From an uncultured Alistipes sp. (lineage in GTDB: Bacteria > Bacteroidota > Bacteroidia > Bacteroidales > Rikenellaceae): 42,550 bases of DNA. The notes beneath the pieces were generated by a model. That model had not been told where the DNA came from and made no database searches. It worked only from the letters and a program-made list of their open reading frames with translations. The stretch lies in contig CASELE010000013.1 in the NCBI GenBank assembly GCA_949288735.1, forward strand, positions 1 through 42,550. The letters are read 5' to 3'. A program made the translations under genes and the position numbers. Each line of letters starts with the position of its first letter. Position 1 is the first letter of the stretch. Positions 1 through 7,758 of the stretch are shown here, one piece after another.

Positions 1-78
1 CCGTCCGGCCGCAACGAGCATGCAGAACCCACTCTGCCGCCGCTGCCGCCCCTGCCGCCGCCCGTGGTGGTCGAATAG
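1..78 (+). CDS. Possible C-terminal end of an upstream protein (partial)
   Basis: Frame 1 is open from the window edge to a TAG at 76-78 and reads about 25 residues ending in a proline-rich tail (PPLPPLPPP, then VVVE). Nothing identifies the protein, and a chance open frame in GC-rich DNA is possible. No clear terminator follows. The remaining bases to the yebC start hold only a probable promoter. Confidence 0.3.
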   Translation, partial: PSGRNEHAEPTLPPLPPLPPPVVVE

Positions 79-202
79 GCGGACACCGCCGTGCGGTGCC
101 TCGGCGGCGGATGCACGCCGCGAAAGGCTCCCGACGGGAGAAAAAGGTGGAGGCGAAGAGGCGAATCTGCGTTTTTCGCGAGGTTATTCCGCGGATTTTG
201 TC

Positions 203-210
203 TAAATTTG
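203..210 (+). promoter_or_regulatory. Probable -7 element of the yebC promoter
   Basis: TAAATTTG matches the Bacteroidota -7 consensus TAnnTTTG and lies 39 bases before the yebC ATG in a locally AT-rich stretch. A TTG at the usual 19-21 base distance is not evident; the nearest candidate is a TTTTTC run around 172-177, slightly too far away. Confidence 0.5.
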
Positions 211-249
211 CGGCTCGAACGAAAATCAAAAACGAAAAGGATAACCGCT

Positions 250-975
250 ATGGGAAGAGCATTCGAATACCGCAAGGCCCGCAAGCTGAAGCGCTGGGGT
301 CACATGGCCCGTACCTTCACCAAACTCGGCAAGGAGATCGAGATCGCCGTGAAGGCCGGAGGACCCGATCCGTCGGGCAACACGCGCCTGCGCATCCTCA
401 TCCAGAACGCCAAGGCGGAGAACATGCCCAAGGAGAACATCGAGCGAGCCATCAAGCGTGCCACCGAGAAGGACGCCGCCGACTACAAGCAGGTGATCTA
501 CGAAGGGTACGGCCCGCACGGCATCGCCTTTCTGGTGGAGACGGCGACCGACAACACGAACCGTACGGTGGCCAACGTACGCATGCACTTCAACAAGTGC
601 GGCGGCGCGCTCGGCAACAGCGGCAGCGTGGCCTTCATGTTCGAGCACAAGTGCATCTTCAAGTTCCATGCGCCGGCGGGGGCCGACCTCGAGGAGCTGG
701 AGCTGGAGATGATCGACTGCGGCGTGGAGGAGTTCTATCCCGAGGAGGACGGCGTGACGGTCTACGCCCCCTACGAGTCGTTCGGCGCCATACAGAAGTG
801 GCTCGACGAGCACGGTGCCGAGATCGTCTCGGGCGAGTCGGTCTACCTGCCCGCCGATACGAAGGAGCTCGACGCCGAGGGGCGCGAGTCGGTAGAGCGG
901 CTCGTGGAGCGGCTCGAGGAGGACGACGACGTGACGAACGTCTACCACAACATGAAGGAGCCCGAAGAGGAGTAG
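250..975 (+). CDS. yebC: YebC/PmpR-family translation or regulatory protein
   Basis: This 241-residue protein has the usual family length and matches YebC/PmpR/TACO1 throughout: an N-terminal MGRAFEYRKARKLKRWG, the conserved stretch around NMPKENIERAIKRA, EGYGPHGIAFLVE, and TDNTNRTVANVR with GNSGSVAFMF. The family was long annotated as a DNA-binding transcription regulator. More recent work on relatives supports a ribosome-associated role at difficult (proline-rich) sequences. The ATG at 250 was chosen because it gives the canonical N-terminus and follows a TAnnTTTG element; longer upstream frames run through the promoter. The tail is acidic (DDDVTNVYHNMKEPEEE). It ends just before a strong terminator and appears to be a single-gene unit. 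Confidence 0.93.
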   Translation: MGRAFEYRKARKLKRWGHMARTFTKLGKEIEIAVKAGGPDPSGNTRLRILIQNAKAENMPKENIERAIKRATEKDAADYKQVIYEGYGPHGIAFLVETATDNTNRTVANVRMHFNKCGGALGNSGSVAFMFEHKCIFKFHAPAGADLEELELEMIDCGVEEFYPEEDGVTVYAPYESFGAIQKWLDEHGAEIVSGESVYLPADTKELDAEGRESVERLVERLEEDDDVTNVYHNMKEPEEE

Positions 976-994
976 CCGCCGGACTCCCGCAAGG

Positions 995-1033
995 AGAGGG
1001 GCCCGCACACCGAGATGTGCGGGCCCCTCTTTT
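995..1033 (+). terminator. Intrinsic terminator after yebC
   Basis: A perfect 15-bp stem (995-1009 with 1016-1030) with a six-base loop, CCGAGA, is followed by a short T run. It closes yebC and separates it from the convergent META-domain gene. The T run favours the plus strand. Confidence 0.88.
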
Positions 1034-1048
1034 CCGCCGTCGTCCGGA

Positions 1049-1501
1049 CTACTCCGCTCCGTCGGCCGGCAGCGCCTGGAAGACGGCCAGCAGGCTGTCG
1101 CCGGCGTCGAGCAGCAGCAGCATCGCGCCGTCCATGTCGTAGCGGACCACCGATTCGAACATCTGCATGTAGGCCGTCTCGCGGGCCATGTCGGGACAGG
1201 CCATTCGCGTGGAGGCCATCGCGCCGAAGCCGAGGGCGTTCTTCTCGCCGAGCGTGTAGGTGCCCGTGAGGCGGTTGCACGAACCCTTGCCCGTCACGCG
1301 CCCTTCGGCGTCCAGGACGAAGCGGAAGCTCCCCTCCTCGGGGCGGACGCTCTCGCCCCCGAGCTGCACGAGCTGCCATTCGGTGCCGACCAGCGGCCGG
1401 CGGTTCCGGGTCTGGAAGGAGCGGCAGTGGCAGCACGAGACCGCGAGGGCCGCAACGGCGGCGCAGGCCGCCGCGAAGGTCAGAATACGTTTTGTCTTCA
1501 T
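1049..1501 (-). CDS. META-domain (HslJ-like) putative lipoprotein
   Basis: The 150-residue product starts with a hydrophobic signal (MKTKRILTFAAACAAVAALA) followed by VSCC, a plausible lipoprotein cleavage site with the lipid-bearing Cys at about residue 23. The rest matches the META/HslJ fold: GTEWQLVQLGG near the start, then GKGSCNRLTGTY, then ASTRMACPDM. These are hallmark blocks of the domain (CNR...Y and T.MACP). Known relatives are heat-inducible or envelope proteins of unclear biochemical role. The start is the ATG that gives the signal peptide; the longer open frame upstream runs antisense through ridA. A TATCTTTG element lies 47 bases upstream. It is convergent with yebC. Confidence 0.82.
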   Translation of the reverse strand: MKTKRILTFAAACAAVAALAVSCCHCRSFQTRNRRPLVGTEWQLVQLGGESVRPEEGSFRFVLDAEGRVTGKGSCNRLTGTYTLGEKNALGFGAMASTRMACPDMARETAYMQMFESVVRYDMDGAMLLLLDAGDSLLAVFQALPADGAE

Positions 1502-1548
1502 ATCGGTATCGGTTTGCGGGACGGCAAAAATAAAAGCGCCCCGTCGTG

Positions 1549-1556
1549 CAAAGATA
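1549..1556 (-). promoter_or_regulatory. -7 element for the META-domain gene
   Basis: On the minus strand this reads TATCTTTG, a full match to TAnnTTTG. It is only 13 bases from the oppositely oriented TATCTTTG of ridA, so the two core promoters overlap and probably compete for RNA polymerase. Confidence 0.6.
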
Positions 1557-1569
1557 CGGAAATAAAACG

Positions 1570-1577
1570 TATCTTTG
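1570..1577 (+). promoter_or_regulatory. -7 element for ridA
   Basis: TATCTTTG on the plus strand lies 29 bases before the ridA ATG. No good TTG is visible 19-21 bases upstream. It faces away from the META-gene element at 1549-1556. Confidence 0.6.
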
Positions 1578-1606
1578 CCACACATCGGAATAAAGAGAGA
1601 ATCGCT

Positions 1607-1981
1607 ATGAAGAAGATCATCGCATCGCCGCTGGCTCCGAAGGCCGTCGGCCCCTATTCGCAGGCCGTCGAAGCGGGCGGCGCACTCTATGTGTCGGGAC
1701 AGCTTCCCATCGACGGTGCCACCGGCAAGATGGCCGAAGGCATCGAGGCCCAGACGCGCCAGTCGCTCGACAACCTCGGCCATATCCTCAAGGAGGCGGG
1801 CTACGACTACTCGAATGTGGTGAAGACGGTCGTGCTGCTCGACTCGATTGCCGACTTCGGCGCCATGAATGCCGTCTACGCGGAGTATTTCACCTCCGAG
1901 ATGCCGGCACGCATGTGCTACGAGGTGGCCAAGCTCCCCATGGGGGCGCTGGTCGAGATCGACGCCGTGGCCGTGAAGTAG
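1607..1981 (+). CDS. ridA: RidA family reactive imine/enamine deaminase
   Basis: The 124-residue protein is the normal length for RidA (YjgF/YER057c/UK114), which hydrolyses 2-aminoacrylate and related enamines released by PLP enzymes to ketoacids plus ammonia and works as a cytosolic trimer. Visible family blocks are GPYSQAVEAGGALYVSGQ, VVKTVVLL, the PARMCYEVAKLP block with the catalytic Arg that binds the substrate carboxylate, and VEIDAVAV with the conserved Glu. The ATG at 1607 gives the standard MKKIIASPLAPKAVGPYSQ start. It is a monocistronic unit, with its own -7 element upstream and a hairpin terminator 22 bases after the stop. Confidence 0.95.
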   Translation: MKKIIASPLAPKAVGPYSQAVEAGGALYVSGQLPIDGATGKMAEGIEAQTRQSLDNLGHILKEAGYDYSNVVKTVVLLDSIADFGAMNAVYAEYFTSEMPARMCYEVAKLPMGALVEIDAVAVK

Positions 1982-2002
1982 AGCCGCCGCGCAGGAAACG
2001 GT

Positions 2003-2032
2003 CGCGCTCCGGTAGTCTGGAGCGCGCCTTTT
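2003..2032 (+). terminator. Intrinsic terminator after ridA
   Basis: An eight-bp stem, CGCGCTCC (2003-2010) with GGAGCGCG (2019-2026), has an eight-base loop and is followed by CCTTTTCG. It is weaker than the other terminators here but correctly placed. Confidence 0.75.
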
Positions 2033-2039
2033 CGTCTGT

Positions 2040-2059
2040 TGTGGATAACTTGTGAATAA
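2040..2059. promoter_or_regulatory. Two tandem DnaA-box-like sites upstream of nrdJ
   Basis: TGTGGATAA at 2040-2048 is the exact complement of the consensus DnaA box TTATCCACA. TGTGAATAA at 2051-2059 differs from it at one base. They have the same orientation and their starts are 11 bases apart, so they lie on the same face of the helix. An AT-rich stretch follows. They sit about 120 bases before the nrdJ start. Confidence 0.55.
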
Positions 2060-2178
2060 ATTTATCGGAATGTCATGGCGGAAGCCGGGGAAAAGCCCCA
2101 ACTTTGCAAGACCGGAATCCGCTCCGCCGTGCGGTTCCGCCGCGATACCGGAAGATCAAAAGCAAGCAATATAGAGCC

Positions 2179-4693
2179 ATGCCCAAGAACAACCAACCTG
2201 AACAGCCCCGCAAGGTAGCCTACAACGACGCCGTCGCCGAGTCGAAGCGCTACTTCGACGGGGACGAACTCGCCGCCACCGTCTGGGTGAGCAAGTATGC
2301 CCTGAAGGACTCGTTCGGTAACATCTACGAGTCGTCGCCGCGGCAGATGCACGAGCGCATCGCCGCCGAGATCGAGCGCATCGACGCGCGAGGAGGCCTT
2401 CGAACTGCTCGACCACTTCCGCTACGTCATTCCGCAGGGCGGCCCCATGACCGGTATCGGCAACAACTTCCAGGTGGCGTCGCTCTCCAACTGCTTCGTC
2501 ATAGGCCACAAGCATCCGGCCGACTCATACGGCGGCATCTTCCGCATCGACGAGGAGCAGGTGCAGCTCATGAAGCGGCGCGGCGGCGTGGGCCACGACC
2601 TTTCGCACATCCGCCCCACGGGGAGCCCCGTGCTCAACTCGGCGCTCACCTCGACGGGCATCGTTCCCTTCATGGAGCGCTACTCCAACTCCACGCGGGA
2701 GGTGGCGCAGGACGGTCGCCGCGGGGCGCTGATGCTCACCCTCTCGATCAAACATCCCGACGCCGAGCGCTTCATCGACGCGAAGGTCGATACGGGCAAG
2801 GTGACGGGAGCCAATGTCTCGATTAAGATCGATGACGATTTCATGCGTGCGGCCATCGACGGCAAGCCCTACGTACAGCAGTTCCCCATCGTCTCGGACC
2901 ATCCGATGTACCGGCAGGAGATCGACGCGCGCAGGCTCTGGAACAAGATCATCCACAATGCCTGGAAGTCGGCCGAACCGGGCGTCCTCTTCTGGGATAC
3001 GGTGCTGCGCGAGAGCATCCCCGACTGTTACGCCGACGAGGGCTTCACGACCGTCTCGACCAACCCCTGCGGCGAGATTCCGCTCTGCCCCTACGATTCG
3101 TGCCGTCTGCTGGCCGTCAACCTGCTGAGCTATGTCGAGCATCCCTTCACGCCGCAGGCACGCTTCGACTTCGACCTGTTCCGCGCCCATGTGGACAAGG
3201 CGATGCGCATGATGGACGACATCATCGATCTCGAACTGGAGAAGGTGGAGCAGATCATCCACAAGATTGCCAACGATCCCGAGGACCAGGATATCCGCCG
3301 GGTGGAGCTGAGCCTTTGGGAGAAGATACGCGCCATGGCCCTCAAGGGGCGCCGTACGGGTCTCGGCATTACGGCCGAGGGCGACATGCTCGCGGCGCTG
3401 GGGCTGCGCTACGGTACGCCCGAGGCAATCGACTTCGCCGTCGAGGTGCAGAAGACGCTGGCCCTGTCGGCCTACCGCGCTTCGGTGCGGATGGCGCGCG
3501 AGCGCGGTGCCTTCCCCGTCTACGACGCCCGCAAGGAGGCTGCCAATCCGATGATTCTCCGCATCAAGGAGGCCGATCCGGAGCTCTACGACGAGATGGT
3601 GCAGTACGGCCGCCGCAATATCGCCATGTTGACCATCGCCCCGACGGGAACCACCTCGCTCATGTCGCAGACCACCTCGGGCATCGAACCGGTCTTCCGC
3701 CCCGTCTACAAGCGACGCCGCAAGATCAACCCCTCGGACCAGGATACGCATGTGGACTACGTGGACGAGACGGGCGAAAAGTTCCAGGAGTACAACGTCT
3801 ACCACCACAATTTCGTGAAGTGGCTCGATGTCAACGGATACGACACTTCGCGCCTCGATTCGATCCCGGACGAGGAGCTCAAAGAGTGGGTCGAGGCGTC
3901 GCCTTACCACGGCGCCACGGCCAACGACATCGACTGGGTGGCCAAGGTGCGGATGCAGGGGGCGATCCAGAAATGGGTGGACCACTCGATATCGGTGACG
4001 GTCAACCTGCCGAACAACGTCTCGGAGGAGCTCGTGGCCGATGTCTATCGTACCGCCTGGGAGTGCGGCTGCAAGGGCGTGACCGTCTACCGGGACGGCT
4101 GCCGCAGCGGCGTGCTCATCGAGAAGAAGAAAGGGGGCGAGCCTGAGGGCCATCCGCTCAAGCGTCCGCGGTCGATTCCGGCCGACATCGTGCGCTTCAA
4201 GAACGGCAACGAGGACTGGATAGCCTTCGTGGGTCTGCAGGACGGCCGTCCCTACGAGATTTTCACGGGCAAGATCGAGGAGGACGCCATGTACATCCCG
4301 CGCAAGATCGACAAGGGCTACATCATCAAGGTGCGCGAGGAGGACGGCTCGAAGCGTTACGACTTCCAGTATGTCGACCGTTACGGCTATACGAACACGA
4401 TCGGCGGCATCTCGCGCCTCTTCGACGAGGAGTTCTGGAATTACGCCAAGCTCATCTCGGGCGTGCTGCGCCACGGCATGCCGATCGAGAAGACGGTCTC
4501 GCTCATCGAGTCGCTCCACCTGAACAGTGAGAGCATCAACACCTGGAAGACGGGTGTCTGCCGTGCACTGAAGCAGTACATCCGCAACGGCACGAAGTCG
4601 AAGGGCAAGTGCCCGAGCTGCGGCCAGGAGAACATGGCTTACCAGAACGGCTGTCTCACCTGCATGTCGTGCGGCTACTCGAAGTGCGGATGA
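2179..4693 (+). CDS. nrdJ: Class II (B12-dependent) ribonucleotide reductase, frameshifted
   Basis: The product reduces ribonucleotides using adenosylcobalamin. The first 69 codons (from MPKNNQPEQPRKVAYND to EIERID) are in one frame; from about 2387 to the TGA at 4691 the homology continues in another frame (REEAFELLDHF, then about 760 residues). The shift sits at 2385-2389, where roughly eight residues expected between ERID and the EEAFELL block are also missing. This suggests a deletion of about 23 bases. The rest looks intact: GNNFQVASLSNCFVIG, FMERYSNSTREVAQDGRRGA, the active-site STNPCGEIPL, TIAPTGTTSLMSQTTSGIEP, and a C-terminal zinc ribbon CPSCG...CMSCGYSKCG. It is monocistronic, with a terminator downstream. 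The break could be a real mutation or an assembly error; the clean remainder favours a recent or artificial event. Confidence 0.88.
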
Positions 4694-4734
4694 TGTATGG
4701 AGCGGCGGCCCGGAGCGGTCTCCGCTGCAGCGCA

Positions 4735-4770
4735 GGGGCGCGGAGGGATTTCCCCTCCGCGCCCCTTTTT
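4735..4770 (+). terminator. Intrinsic terminator after nrdJ
   Basis: A 13-bp GC-rich stem (4735-4747 with 4753-4765) with loop ATTTC is followed by TTTTT. It is a textbook rho-independent terminator on the plus strand. Confidence 0.92.
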
Positions 4771-4867
4771 CGGATCCGTTGCGGCGTGCTGAGAGGGTGC
4801 GGAGCGCGGACGTGAACGGTGCGCGGAATGCGCGAAGTGGGTCTGCGGCGTGGCCCGCAGGGCGGCT

Positions 4868-5158
4868 TCAGCGGATGATGACGGCGCGGACCAGCGGCAG
4901 CCCCGCCTCGCGGTTGAGGGCTTCGCGCAGGGCCTCGCGCCGGCAGAAGAGTTCCGAGCGCAGGACGCTCGACCGGATGCGGACGTGAAGGATGCCGCGC
5001 TCGAGCCGCAGCTCGGACGTCTGGCCGGCCACGGTCTCCCCCGCGACGGCGCGCCACGTCTCGGGCAGCTTCCCCTCGGCGACCTTTGCCGCGACATAGG
5101 GGCGGCTGAAAAACTCGTCGAGCAGCTCGCCCATGCTCAGCGTCCGCGTGCGTCTCAT
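4868..5158 (-). CDS. DUF721 (DciA-like) protein
   Basis: The 96-residue protein matches DUF721: MGELLDEFFSRPYVAAKVAEGKLPETWRAV, then VAGQTSELRLERGILHVRIRSSVLRSEL, then RREALREALNREAG. The family includes DciA, the replicative-helicase loading or assisting factor found in most bacteria that lack DnaC/DnaI. It overlaps the end of recF by four bases (ATGA at 5155-5158), so the two are translationally coupled and probably transcribed from the recF promoter. Pairing of recF with a DUF721 gene is recurrent in Bacteroidota. I infer a role in replication or DNA repair; DciA function itself is not shown for this copy. Confidence 0.85.
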   Translation of the reverse strand: MRRTRTLSMGELLDEFFSRPYVAAKVAEGKLPETWRAVAGETVAGQTSELRLERGILHVRIRSSVLRSELFCRREALREALNREAGLPLVRAVIIR

Positions 5159-6327
5159 CGGCCGCCGCCCTCCTCTGCGGCCTCCGGCGGGTTGCCGTTC
5201 CGCTCCCCGTCGCCGCTCTCAGCCGCGTCGCCCTTCCGCTCCGGGACGATGTGCCCCTCGGTGACGGTGAAGAGCTCGTAGGGGCGGCCCGCCCGGTCGA
5301 GGATGCGGCGCAGCCGCGTGGGGTTGCAGTCGGTGATGAAGATCTGCCCGAAGGCCTCGTCCGAGACCAGGAGCAGCAGCTGTTCGACGCGTCGGGCGTC
5401 GAGCTTGTCGAAGAGGTCGTCGAGCAGCAGCAGGGGCCGTTCGCCGCTGGCGGCGGCGAGCAGGTCGTACTGGGCCAGTTTCAGGGCGATGAGGAAGGAT
5501 TTCTGCTGCCCCTGCGAGCCGTACTTGCGCAGCGGGTAGCCGCCGATGCGCAGCACGAGGTCGTCGCGGTGGATGCCCGCGGTGGTGAACTGGTTGGCCA
5601 GGTCGCGTGCGCGGCTCGCGAGAAGCAGCTCGTCGAACGGCCGGTCGTTGAGCTCCGAGCGGTAGACGAGTTCCACCTCCTCGCGGTCCGAGGCGAGGGT
5701 GCGGTAGTAGCGTGCCACGCGGGGGCGCAGCTCCTCGACGGCGCTCTGCCGGCGGGCGTGGATCGCGGTGCCCAGCCCGGCGAGCTGACGGTCGTAGATG
5801 CCGAGCATCGTCTCGTCGGGCATGCTCTTCAGCAGCCGGTTGCGTTCGGCCAGCACGGCGTTGTAGCGCATCACGGCGCCGAGGTAGGCGCGGTCGGTCT
5901 GCGCGATGAGGGCGTTGAGAAAGCGGCGCCGTTCGTCCGCGGCGTCGGAGATGAGGGCCCCGTCGGCGGGCGAGACGATGACCACGGGGATGAGCCCCAC
6001 GTGATCGGCGAGCCGTTCGTACTCCTTGCCGTTGCGGCGGAGCGTCTTGCCGGCGCGGCGCGAGAAGGTGCAGCTGATGCGCTCCTCGCGGCCTCCGTCG
6101 GTGGCGTAGCGGGCGTCGAGCACGAAGAACTCCCCGCCGTGGCCGATGTTCTGGCTGTCGGTGAGGGCGAGCGACGACTTGCACATCGAGAGGTAGTAGA
6201 CGGCATCCACCGCATTGGTCTTGCCGGCGCCGTTGTCGCCGACGAAACAGTTGATACCCGGCCCGAAGCTGAGTTCCTCCTGTGCGATGTTCCGGAAATG
6301 GACGAACGACAGTCTCTTCAAAAGCAT
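5155..6327 (-). CDS. recF: DNA replication and repair protein RecF
   Basis: This 390-residue SMC/ABC-type ATPase loads RecA at single-stranded gaps together with RecO and RecR. Walker A is GDNGAGKT at residues 30-37, the ABC signature lies in YGSQGQQKS, and Walker B is LLLLDDLFDKLD. The N-terminus MLLKRLSFVHFRNIAQEELSF is typical; the upstream in-frame Met at 6360 was rejected because it would begin inside the promoter. RecF proteins usually have about 360-370 residues; the extra length is a hydrophilic low-complexity tail after residue 355. The ATG begins only three bases after a TACCTTTG promoter element, so the mRNA may be leaderless. It overlaps the DUF721 gene by four bases. Confidence 0.95.
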   Translation of the reverse strand: MLLKRLSFVHFRNIAQEELSFGPGINCFVGDNGAGKTNAVDAVYYLSMCKSSLALTDSQNIGHGGEFFVLDARYATDGGREERISCTFSRRAGKTLRRNGKEYERLADHVGLIPVVIVSPADGALISDAADERRRFLNALIAQTDRAYLGAVMRYNAVLAERNRLLKSMPDETMLGIYDRQLAGLGTAIHARRQSAVEELRPRVARYYRTLASDREEVELVYRSELNDRPFDELLLASRARDLANQFTTAGIHRDDLVLRIGGYPLRKYGSQGQQKSFLIALKLAQYDLLAAASGERPLLLLDDLFDKLDARRVEQLLLLVSDEAFGQIFITDCNPTRLRRILDRAGRPYELFTVTEGHIVPERKGDAAESGDGERNGNPPEAAEEGGGR

Positions 6328-6330
6328 GCC

Positions 6331-6362
6331 CAAAGGTACGAAAAAGCGTGCGGATTTCACAA
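6331..6362 (-). promoter_or_regulatory. recF promoter
   Basis: On the minus strand TTGTG (6358-6362) is followed by exactly 19 bases and then TACCTTTG (6331-6338), a full Bacteroidota -33/-7 pair. The -7 box ends three bases before the recF ATG. Confidence 0.75.
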
Positions 6363-6375
6363 TTGACCGGCCGTG

Positions 6376-6407
6376 TTGCCGGAAATAGAATTTATTTTGT
6401 ACTTTTG
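6376..6407 (+). promoter_or_regulatory. Promoter of the TPR protein and ribH operon
   Basis: TTG at 6376-6378, 21 bases, then TACTTTTG at 6400-6407. The leader to the ATG at 6451 is about 40 bases. It is back to back with the recF promoter. Confidence 0.7.
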
Positions 6408-6450
6408 TGAACTAAAACCGAAAGTACAAACCAAAAGATTCCCGCATACT

Positions 6451-7137
6451 ATGGCAAATCAGAGAGCCGCCGAGCAGGAGAGCCTCGGCGCGGCAATGAA
6501 CAGGACGGAGCTCTTCTTCGAGCGCAACAGCCGGATGATCACCTATGTCGTGGCAGCGCTGATCGTGGTGGCGGCCCTCGCCTTCGGCTACCGCTCGCTC
6601 GTGCGGGCACCCCGTGCGGAGAAGGCTGTCGAGATGATGGCCCAGGCGCAGCAGCGCTTCGAGGCGCAGACGCCCGACTTCGAGCTGGCGCTCCGTGGCG
6701 ATGCCAACGGCGCGGGCTTCCTCGACGTGGTCGAGCAGTACGGTTCGACTCCGGCGGGCAACCTGGCGAAGCACTATGCCGGCATCTGCTGCCTGCGGCT
6801 GGGCGACCTGGAGGAGGCGGCCCGCTATCTGGCCATGTATTCGCCCGTGAAGGGTCTGCCCGGAGAGATCGTCAACGCGCAGAACTACGGCCTGCGGGGA
6901 GACGTGGCCGTCGAGCAGGGCGATTATGCCGCCGCCGTGAAGTTCTATACCCGTGCCGCCGATGCTTCGGACAACAGCCTGACGGCTCCCATGTACCTGC
7001 GCAAGGCCGGCATGGCGGCCCAGGCCCAGGGCGACGGCGCTGCGGCCGCAGCATTCTACCAGCGGATCATCGACGACTATCCCGCCGCATTCGATGCCCG
7101 CGAGGCCGAGAAGCTGATGGGTACGGTACGCAATTAA
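6451..7137 (+). CDS. Membrane-anchored TPR protein (YfgM-like)
   Basis: The 228-residue protein has a short cytoplasmic N-terminus, one transmembrane segment at about residues 30-50 (MITYVVAALIVVAALAFGY) and a C-terminal region of tetratricopeptide-type helices with a tail facing the periplasm. Repeat-like stretches include KHYAGICCLRLGDLEEAARYL, GDVAVEQGDYAAAVKFYTRA and KAGMAAQAQGDGAAAAAFYQRII. The layout resembles the YfgM/DUF2133-type proteins that associate with the Sec translocon and periplasmic chaperones, but I infer this from architecture only. It is followed after 13 bases by ribH and shares its promoter. This pairing of a tetratricopeptide protein with ribH is a familiar arrangement in Bacteroidales. 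Confidence 0.82.
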   Translation: MANQRAAEQESLGAAMNRTELFFERNSRMITYVVAALIVVAALAFGYRSLVRAPRAEKAVEMMAQAQQRFEAQTPDFELALRGDANGAGFLDVVEQYGSTPAGNLAKHYAGICCLRLGDLEEAARYLAMYSPVKGLPGEIVNAQNYGLRGDVAVEQGDYAAAVKFYTRAADASDNSLTAPMYLRKAGMAAQAQGDGAAAAAFYQRIIDDYPAAFDAREAEKLMGTVRN

Positions 7138-7150
7138 CCCCACCCGACGC

Positions 7151-7678
7151 ATGGCGACCCGACACCACAATCTCTCGCAGTTCGACGCTCCGCTCCCTTC
7201 GGCGGCCGACATGAAGTTCGGCATCGTGGTCGCGGAGTGGAACCGCGACATTACGGAGGCGCTGCTCGAAGGGGCGGTGCGGACGCTCCGTCGCGCGGGA
7301 TGTCCCGACATGAACATCGAGATCAAATATGTCCCCGGCACCTTCGAGCTGACGCTCGGGACGCAGTTCTTCGCCGAATACACCGACGTCGATGCCGTTA
7401 TCGCGCTGGGTTGCGTCATCCAGGGCGATACGCGTCACTTCGATTTCATCTGCCAGGGCGTGACGCAGGGCATCACCCAGCTGCAGATGCAGTGGAACAT
7501 GCCCATCTCGTTCGGCATTCTTACGGTCAACGACCGTCAGCAGGCGCTCGACCGGGCCGGAGGCCGTCTGGGCAACAAGGGCGACGAGGCGGCGGCCGCC
7601 GCCATCGAGATGGTGAAGCTCCAGATCGACATGGAGGCGGCGTCGCCCGAGTCGGTCGACCGCAAGAACATCAACTGA
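7151..7678 (+). CDS. ribH: 6,7-dimethyl-8-ribityllumazine synthase
   Basis: The 175-residue enzyme condenses 5-amino-6-ribitylaminouracil with 3,4-dihydroxy-2-butanone 4-phosphate, the penultimate step of riboflavin synthesis. Characteristic blocks are IVVAEWNRDITEALLEGA, the substrate-binding VPGTFELT, the loop ALGCVIQGDTRHFDFIC containing the catalytic His, and FGILTVNDRQQALDRAGG with GNKGDEAA. It is slightly longer than the usual 150-160 residues because of short N- and C-terminal extensions. It is the second gene of the TPR-ribH unit and ends at a bidirectional hairpin facing folB. Confidence 0.96.
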   Translation: MATRHHNLSQFDAPLPSAADMKFGIVVAEWNRDITEALLEGAVRTLRRAGCPDMNIEIKYVPGTFELTLGTQFFAEYTDVDAVIALGCVIQGDTRHFDFICQGVTQGITQLQMQWNMPISFGILTVNDRQQALDRAGGRLGNKGDEAAAAAIEMVKLQIDMEAASPESVDRKNIN

Positions 7679-7702
7679 CCCGGGACGGGAGAACAAGAAG
7701 CC

Positions 7703-7740
7703 GAAAGGGGCCGGAATCCGCGCGGATTCCGGCCCCTTTC
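7703..7740. terminator. Bidirectional terminator between ribH and folB
   Basis: A perfect 38-base palindrome (7703-7721 with 7722-7740) begins with GAAAGGGG and ends with CCCCTTTC, giving A-rich and T-rich ends in both directions. It sits between the converging ribH and folB genes and can serve both. Confidence 0.88.
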
Positions 7741-7758
7741 GCTTGTGACCCGTGCGCC

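Noticed and set aside
2033..2178. Chromosomal replication origin at the DnaA-box pair
   Set aside because: Only two boxes are present, and neither a box cluster, a clear unwinding region nor dnaA or dnaN is adjacent. A promoter-regulatory role is the smaller claim.
2525..4519. A 664-codon open frame on the minus strand
   Set aside because: It is antisense to nrdJ and shows no family motif.
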